From contig URQK01000061.1 of NCBI GenBank assembly GCA_900549975.1, positions 1 through 9,523 on the forward strand: 9,523 bases of DNA, written 5' to 3'. The notes under the pieces are model-generated. The model was not told the origin of the DNA. It saw nothing but the letters and a program-made list of their open reading frames with translations, and made no database searches. This document shows positions 5,357-9,523 of this stretch, piece by piece. Within the stretch, counting starts at the first letter, position 1; every line of letters starts with the position of its first letter. A program made the translations under genes and the position numbers. This DNA is from an uncultured Mollicutes bacterium (lineage in GTDB: Bacteria; Bacillota_I; Bacilli_A; RFN20; CAG-826).

Positions 5357-5956
5357 GTGGTTAATTATCCTTTTGGTAAAAGATCAGAAATTATTAGGCA
5401 AAACATTACTAAAAATGAAAAAAATACCATAAGTTATAAAAATCGTGGTATGGACTTTGAAAATGACATTAATATGTCATTAGATTTTTTTGATGATCAT
5501 GGTTTAGCTTGTATTACAAAAAGACCAACTCCTATTAATGTTGTTCATGTTGATTATTCTCATGGTGCGCGTATTACTGATGCATATTTTGAAAAGCAAT
5601 CAACGACCGATTATAATGGGGTGTACCGCGGAAAATACATTGATTTTGAAGCAAAAAACACAAAAAACAAGTCATCATTACCATTACACAATATCACAAT
5701 ACATCAAATTCGCCACTTAGAAAAAGTTTTAAAACATGGCGGTATTGCTTTTTTTATCATTTGTTTTGAAACATTAGATGTTGTTTATTTATTAGATGCT
5801 TCTTATGTTATTGATTTTTTCCATAACTCAACAAGAGCGTCAATACCAACAGCATTTGTTATTGAAAAAGGAATTAAAGTCGAACAAGGTTATATGCCAA
5901 GACTAGAGCTTTTAAAAGCTATTGATGAGGCATATTTCCATGAAAAAAATATTTAA
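5357..5956 (+). CDS. recU: Holliday junction resolvase RecU
   Basis: RecU cuts four-way junctions during homologous recombination and chromosome segregation in Firmicutes and also modulates RecA. The 199-residue product (about 206 in B. subtilis) has family marks: VNYPFGK at the start, SYKNRGMDFEND (26-37), KRPTPINVVHVDY (55-67), then the catalytic stretch TTDYNGVYRGKYIDFEAK with D85, E98 and K100, followed by TKNKSSLPL and HQIRHLEKV. The C-terminus ends with GYMPRLELLKAIDEAYF, as in RecU. I choose the GTG at 5357-5359 because AGGTGA (5347-5352) precedes it by 4 nt and the resulting N-terminus matches known RecU; a TTG at 5318 would add 13 unlikely residues. It overlaps the next gene by 17 nt, the recU-PBP1 pairing known from Bacillus. 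Confidence 0.97.
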   Translation: MVNYPFGKRSEIIRQNITKNEKNTISYKNRGMDFENDINMSLDFFDDHGLACITKRPTPINVVHVDYSHGARITDAYFEKQSTTDYNGVYRGKYIDFEAKNTKNKSSLPLHNITIHQIRHLEKVLKHGGIAFFIICFETLDVVYLLDASYVIDFFHNSTRASIPTAFVIEKGIKVEQGYMPRLELLKAIDEAYFHEKNI

Positions 5957-8273
5957 AATTATTATCACTATTTCTTCTATTTTTACTATTATTACCACTT
6001 CTATTACAATAGGATATGTTTTTTATTCTTTAAATGCTATTGAACTTAAAAGTATTAACAAATTAAAGAATCCAAAATTCTCTACGATATATGATAAAAA
6101 CAATACTTTAATTGAAATTATTGGGAAAGATAAAAAAGAATACGCAAGTTATGAAGACTTGCCGCCGCTTTTAGTTAATGCCCTTGTTAGTATTGAAGAC
6201 AAAGGCTTCTTTTCACATAAAGGAATTGATGCAAAAAGAACATTAGAGGCATTTGTTCATAACCTCTTTTCTTCTTCTAAACATGGTGGTTCAACATTAA
6301 CTCAACAACTTATTAAGAATGTTCTTTTAACTAATGAACAAACTTATAAAAGAAAAATTCAAGAAGCATATTTAGCTATTAATCTAGAAAAAGAAATGAG
6401 TAAAGAAGATATTATTGCACTTTATTTTAATAGTGTATATTTTGAACAAACAACACCTGGAGTAATATACGCTGCAAGAAGATATTTTCATAAAGAACTT
6501 GATGAACTATCATTACCCGAAATGGCTTTACTTGCTGGCGTTGTTAAATCCGCTAGTTACTATAATCCTTTAAAATATAGTGATAGAGCTAATGAAAGAA
6601 AAAATTTAGTACTTAAAAACATGTATGAAGATGGCTATATTAGTGAAGAAGAATATTTGGTTAGTAAAGAAATACATGTATCATCTTTAATAAAACAAGA
6701 ATCATCAACTAATGGTACTACTTATCGCTTTCAAAGTTATTTAGATGTTGTTTATTTAGAAGTTGAAGAATTATTAGGTAAAAATCCTAGTACTGACAAA
6801 TTAGAAATATATACATATCTTGATACTTCTTTACAATCTTATTTAGATCAAATTCAAGAAGGAAAAATCATTGAATTTAGTGACGAAACGCAACAAATTG
6901 CTGGCACAGTTATTAATAATAATGATTACTCTATTACTGGTGTCATTGGCGGAAGAAATTATCATGGTTCGCATTTATATAATCGTGCTTATTCCATGCT
7001 TAGACAGCCTGCCTCTACCATGAAACCAATATTTGAATATGCTTTAGCAAGTGAACACCTTAATTACACTAACGCTACTTCTATTCAAGATAAACCATAT
7101 ACTTATCCAGGTAGTAATATAACTGTACAAAATGCAGATAAAAATTATGCCGGACTACTTTCTATGCAAGAAGCTTTAGGTTATTCTAAAAACACCTGTG
7201 CTTTATATACTCTTGAAAAAGTGGCTAACAAAATTGGTGTTAATAATTGTATTGAATATCTTAAATCCATCAACATGATGGATGAAGGTCCTTTTTCATA
7301 TGCATACGGTATTGGTGGGATGAGTTTTGGAGTAAGTACCAACCAATTAGCCGGTGCTTATTCTATGCTTGTTAATAATGGTAAATACTTAAAACCCAGC
7401 ACAATTTATAAAATTGTAGATGCTGATACTCATGAAGTTCTTTATGAGCGTGATACAACTCCTAAGCAAATTATATCAAGCAAAGCAGCATACAAAGTAG
7501 CAAGCACACTCGTAAATATTGTTAAAGAAGACTATTACCATATTGGAGCGGTTAGTGTTAAAAATGTTGAAATTGGTGCCAAAACTGGCACTAATGGATA
7601 TGATTCAAAGCAAGCCAAAGCCTTAAATTATCCTAGTTATGCTGATAAAGACACTTGGTTAGCGGGTTTTTCTCCTTATTACACCATGGCTGTTTGGTCA
7701 GGATGGGATATTCCACGATCTAATTATAAAGACTATTTTGGAAAAAATGATGCTCGTAGGCAAATCCCTAAAAAGATATTTAAAAATGTAATGGAGCATA
7801 TTAATCTTAAAAATGGATCAAGAGAAAAACCAGATGGATTAGTTAATATTAATGTTGTTAAAGGCGCAGATGGATATTATCTTGCCAACAAATATATTCC
7901 TAGTAGTTATATAATAAGTGGTATATTCGATAGCGAAAATGTGCCAGAAAAAATATTACCTGAACCAATATTAGGAGAAATAACACAAGTTAAAACATAT
8001 ATTTTGCCTAATGAATTAGAATTAGAAATAATAAGTGAAGAAAACCCAATTTTACCATTTGATTATCAAAAAATATTTTCAAATTCCGGATATAATATTT
8101 GCTATAAATTATATGGTAATGAAGAAGTAAATCTATTTAGTCAAGAAAAAAAGCTAGCAATTCCTATAAATTTTGCTAACGTAGAATATTTATATGTTTA
8201 TGCTTGCTATGAAAAAAATCAATTAGCGTTTTCTCCTGTTTTTAATGTTATAGAATCGACAAATATCTTTTAA
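5940..8273 (+). CDS. ponA: Class A penicillin-binding protein (bifunctional transglycosylase/transpeptidase)
   Basis: Polymerises and crosslinks peptidoglycan outside the membrane. The 777-residue product has a single N-terminal anchor (about 4-31). The GT51 domain (about 50-230) has IEDKGFFSHKG with catalytic E86, GGSTLTQQL (116-124), and QEAYLA with the second glutamate E142. The penicillin-binding transpeptidase domain (about 320-620) has S359-T-M-K362, S416-K-N418 and K548-T-G550, all three motifs. A C-terminal part (about 640-777) follows with beta-like character and no PASTA repeats. Odd point: the usual ELYLN motif of GT51 reads ALYFN, losing a conserved glutamate that is not one of the two catalytic ones. 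The ATG at 5940 is preceded by GATGAGG and overlaps recU by 17 nt; a TTG at 5922 is less likely. The 3' end overlaps nth by 51 nt. GpsB, encoded here, is a known partner of such PBPs. Confidence 0.96.
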   Translation: MKKIFKIIITISSIFTIITTSITIGYVFYSLNAIELKSINKLKNPKFSTIYDKNNTLIEIIGKDKKEYASYEDLPPLLVNALVSIEDKGFFSHKGIDAKRTLEAFVHNLFSSSKHGGSTLTQQLIKNVLLTNEQTYKRKIQEAYLAINLEKEMSKEDIIALYFNSVYFEQTTPGVIYAARRYFHKELDELSLPEMALLAGVVKSASYYNPLKYSDRANERKNLVLKNMYEDGYISEEEYLVSKEIHVSSLIKQESSTNGTTYRFQSYLDVVYLEVEELLGKNPSTDKLEIYTYLDTSLQSYLDQIQEGKIIEFSDETQQIAGTVINNNDYSITGVIGGRNYHGSHLYNRAYSMLRQPASTMKPIFEYALASEHLNYTNATSIQDKPYTYPGSNITVQNADKNYAGLLSMQEALGYSKNTCALYTLEKVANKIGVNNCIEYLKSINMMDEGPFSYAYGIGGMSFGVSTNQLAGAYSMLVNNGKYLKPSTIYKIVDADTHEVLYERDTTPKQIISSKAAYKVASTLVNIVKEDYYHIGAVSVKNVEIGAKTGTNGYDSKQAKALNYPSYADKDTWLAGFSPYYTMAVWSGWDIPRSNYKDYFGKNDARRQIPKKIFKNVMEHINLKNGSREKPDGLVNINVVKGADGYYLANKYIPSSYIISGIFDSENVPEKILPEPILGEITQVKTYILPNELELEIISEENPILPFDYQKIFSNSGYNICYKLYGNEEVNLFSQEKKLAIPINFANVEYLYVYACYEKNQLAFSPVFNVIESTNIF

Positions 8274-8873
8274 AGCACATTCTTTACAATTAGGATTAAT
8301 AGCTTTACAGAAATATCTTCCAAAGTGGATAAAAAGATGATGCACTTTGATATATTCTGATTTATCAAATGCTCTGCGCAACTTTCTTTCAATTGTTTCT
8401 ACTTGGTCTTTTTGTGCGGCAAATCCTAATCTTTTTGCCACTCTACTAACATGAGTATCCACCGCAATTTCTGGTTCTTTTAAATATTCCGCGCGAAATA
8501 CATTTGCAGTTTTATTTCCAACACCTGGCAAAGAAATTAATGTTTTCTTATCATGAGGAACTATTCCATTATATTGTTCAACAATAATCTTTATTGCTTC
8601 TTTAATAGCTTTAGATTTGTTTTTATATAATCCCACTGACTTGATGTCGCTTTCAATCTCTTCTAAAGGAGCATTATAAATATCATAAATTGTATGGTAT
8701 TTGCTAAACATTTCTTTAGTGACCATATTTACTCTTTTATCTGTACATTGTGCAGATAAAATAATAGCGATTAATAATTCATAATCGTTACTATAATTTA
8801 GTTCGCATCCTGCATTAGGAAATAATTCATTTAAATATGCAATAACTTCTTCTTTTTTATTCATCGTCATCAT
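8223..8873 (-). CDS. nth: Endonuclease III (DNA glycosylase / AP lyase)
   Basis: Nth removes oxidised pyrimidines and nicks at abasic sites in base excision repair. The 216-residue product has the whole family layout: LSAQCTDKRVN (39-49), IKSVGLYKNKSKAI (77-90), helix-hairpin-helix LPGVGNKTANV (115-125) with catalytic lysine K121, AVDTHVSRVAKRLG with catalytic aspartate D139, and the 4Fe-4S loop C189-x6-C196-x2-C199-x5-C205. The start is uncertain: ATGs at 8873, 8870 and 8864 are in frame and none has a good ribosome site. The first overlaps the dnaD end by 17 nt, so translation is probably coupled to dnaD; the 8864 start (213 aa) is equally plausible. dnaD-nth is a conserved Firmicutes pair. 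The last 16 codons lie inside the opposite-strand PBP gene. Confidence 0.97.
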   Translation of the reverse strand: MMTMNKKEEVIAYLNELFPNAGCELNYSNDYELLIAIILSAQCTDKRVNMVTKEMFSKYHTIYDIYNAPLEEIESDIKSVGLYKNKSKAIKEAIKIIVEQYNGIVPHDKKTLISLPGVGNKTANVFRAEYLKEPEIAVDTHVSRVAKRLGFAAQKDQVETIERKLRRAFDKSEYIKVHHLFIHFGRYFCKAINPNCKECALKDICRFYNIKNRRKR

Positions 8874-9523
8874 CTAACCATTTAGTTTTAGCAATTTTTA
8901 TTGTTTCTTCAAGATTTTTATTCCAATTTTCATTTATTGCTGTTACGCCTTCTTGATTAATTTCATTTGATTTAGCTTTTGCTAATAAGATTTTATCAAC
9001 TGCGCGAATGGAAACTTTTTTACCAGAAGACTTTAAATCTTTAATAGCGTTAGAAATATCTTCCTCGTTATTTGTGGCGAACCATTCTTGAATACGAGAA
9101 ACTTCTAATGGTGATAATGTTCTTTTTAGTTCTTTTTCAAAAAGAGCATAGACATTTTGAGCCATTTCTTGAATATCTTCTTTTTGACGTTCTTCTTCTT
9201 TATAAATATCTAATTTAAGTTGTTGAAATAATTTATTTTTTAGTGGTTGAAGAGATAATTTTGCACCTTTTTTATCAAAAACTAAATCAACAATATTTTT
9301 AGTTACTAAGTTTGATAATATTTCATCAATTTTCTTACTATCTAAATTCATTTTAAATGATAAATCTTCCGCAGTAATAATATCATTGTGTTGTTTTAAA
9401 AGATGATTAACAACAAGAATTACCGCTAATTCAGATTCATTGATATTTAAATCTTTATAATGTTCAATTAATAAATAATCAAATTTACCTGATGAAACTA
9501 AATCAATAATCTGATTAATTAAA
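8857..9523 (-). CDS. dnaD: Primosomal protein DnaD, partial (N-terminal start beyond right edge)
   Basis: DnaD acts with DnaA, DnaB and DnaI to load the replicative helicase at oriC and stalled forks in low-GC Gram-positives. The frame is open to the window edge: 57 codons precede the internal methionine at 9349-9351, giving at least 221 residues, so that methionine is not the start. The visible N-terminal part is the winged-helix oligomerisation domain, with YLLIEHYKDLNINESELAVIL (about 19-39) resembling Bacillus 'LLLTHYKQLGLNETELILLL', then a wing ending in KLSLQPL. The helical DnaD domain 2 follows from about residue 124: YALFEKELKRTLSPLEVSRI, EWFATNN and IRAVDKILLAKAKS. The C-terminus is short and very acidic (DDDDE). 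Only a few residues should be missing at the N-terminus. It overlaps nth by 17 nt. Confidence 0.95.
   Translation of the reverse strand, partial: LINQIIDLVSSGKFDYLLIEHYKDLNINESELAVILVVNHLLKQHNDIITAEDLSFKMNLDSKKIDEILSNLVTKNIVDLVFDKKGAKLSLQPLKNKLFQQLKLDIYKEEERQKEDIQEMAQNVYALFEKELKRTLSPLEVSRIQEWFATNNEEDISNAIKDLKSSGKKVSIRAVDKILLAKAKSNEINQEGVTAINENWNKNLEETIKIAKTKWLDDDDE

Noticed and set aside
5538..5720. 60-codon plus-strand open frame inside recU
   Set aside because: Out of frame with the recU catalytic stretch, which is clearly coding.
8274..8330. Terminator after the PBP gene
   Set aside because: No GC-rich hairpin with a T run is visible; the stretch is nth coding sequence.
1..9523. UGA reassigned to Trp as in mycoplasmas (no TGA stop is seen in the window)
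   Set aside because: All 12 Trp codons I counted are TGG and none is TGA; lack of TGA stops is explained by preference for TAA in an AT-rich genome.

Overview
The window comes from a strongly AT-rich, low-GC Gram-positive genome (Bacillota, Bacilli in the broad sense). RecU, DnaD, GpsB, a type B RNase P RNA and a class A penicillin-binding protein are a Firmicutes set, and the last two cell-division/wall genes mean a walled cell rather than a classical mycoplasma. The base composition, short intergenic gaps and trimmed RNase P RNA suggest a streamlined lineage such as an Erysipelotrichia- or RF39-like relative of the Mollicutes; this placement is inference. All 12 Trp codons I counted are TGG and no TGA lies in frame, so the standard bacterial code fits.

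Left block, minus strand (1-3269). A sigma-A type promoter at 3241-3269 starts a tightly packed series: gpsB (division/wall coordination), rnpB (RNase P RNA, 2516-2852), pgsA (phospholipid synthesis), a stand-alone CinA C-terminal domain, recA, and a two-TM YcxB-like membrane protein that runs off the left edge. The gaps are 3, 21, 1, 52 and 5 nt (the 52-nt one lies before recA). pgsA-cinA-recA and gpsB-rnpB are both familiar Firmicutes neighbourhoods; here they are joined with a structural RNA in the middle.

Central accessory block (3290-4589). A short orphan lipoprotein gene (+) converges on an unusual cysteine-rich DUF11-type protein gene (-, 25 Cys in 174 aa). The two share a hairpin at 3871-3897 that looks like a bidirectional terminator. 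These two genes are the least explained part of the window and interrupt an otherwise conserved neighbourhood.

Right block (4541-9523). A promoter at 4541-4568 precedes a DEDDh 3'-5' exonuclease gene, recU (Holliday-junction resolvase) and a class A PBP gene (recU and PBP overlap by 17 nt). They run convergently into nth (endonuclease III) and dnaD (primosome protein, 5' end beyond the right edge), which overlap each other by 17 nt. The dnaD-nth / ponA-recU convergent arrangement matches what is known from Bacillus, but here the PBP and nth reading frames overlap tail to tail by 51 nt.

Together the window is mostly core: DNA repair and recombination (RecA, RecU, Nth, exonuclease), replication restart/initiation (DnaD), wall and division (PBP1, GpsB), membrane lipid synthesis (PgsA) and tRNA maturation (rnpB). 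I see no mobile element, CRISPR array, tRNA or phage gene. I found no clear new multi-gene system; the Cys-rich protein, the rnpB-containing operon and the coding overlap are the best leads.
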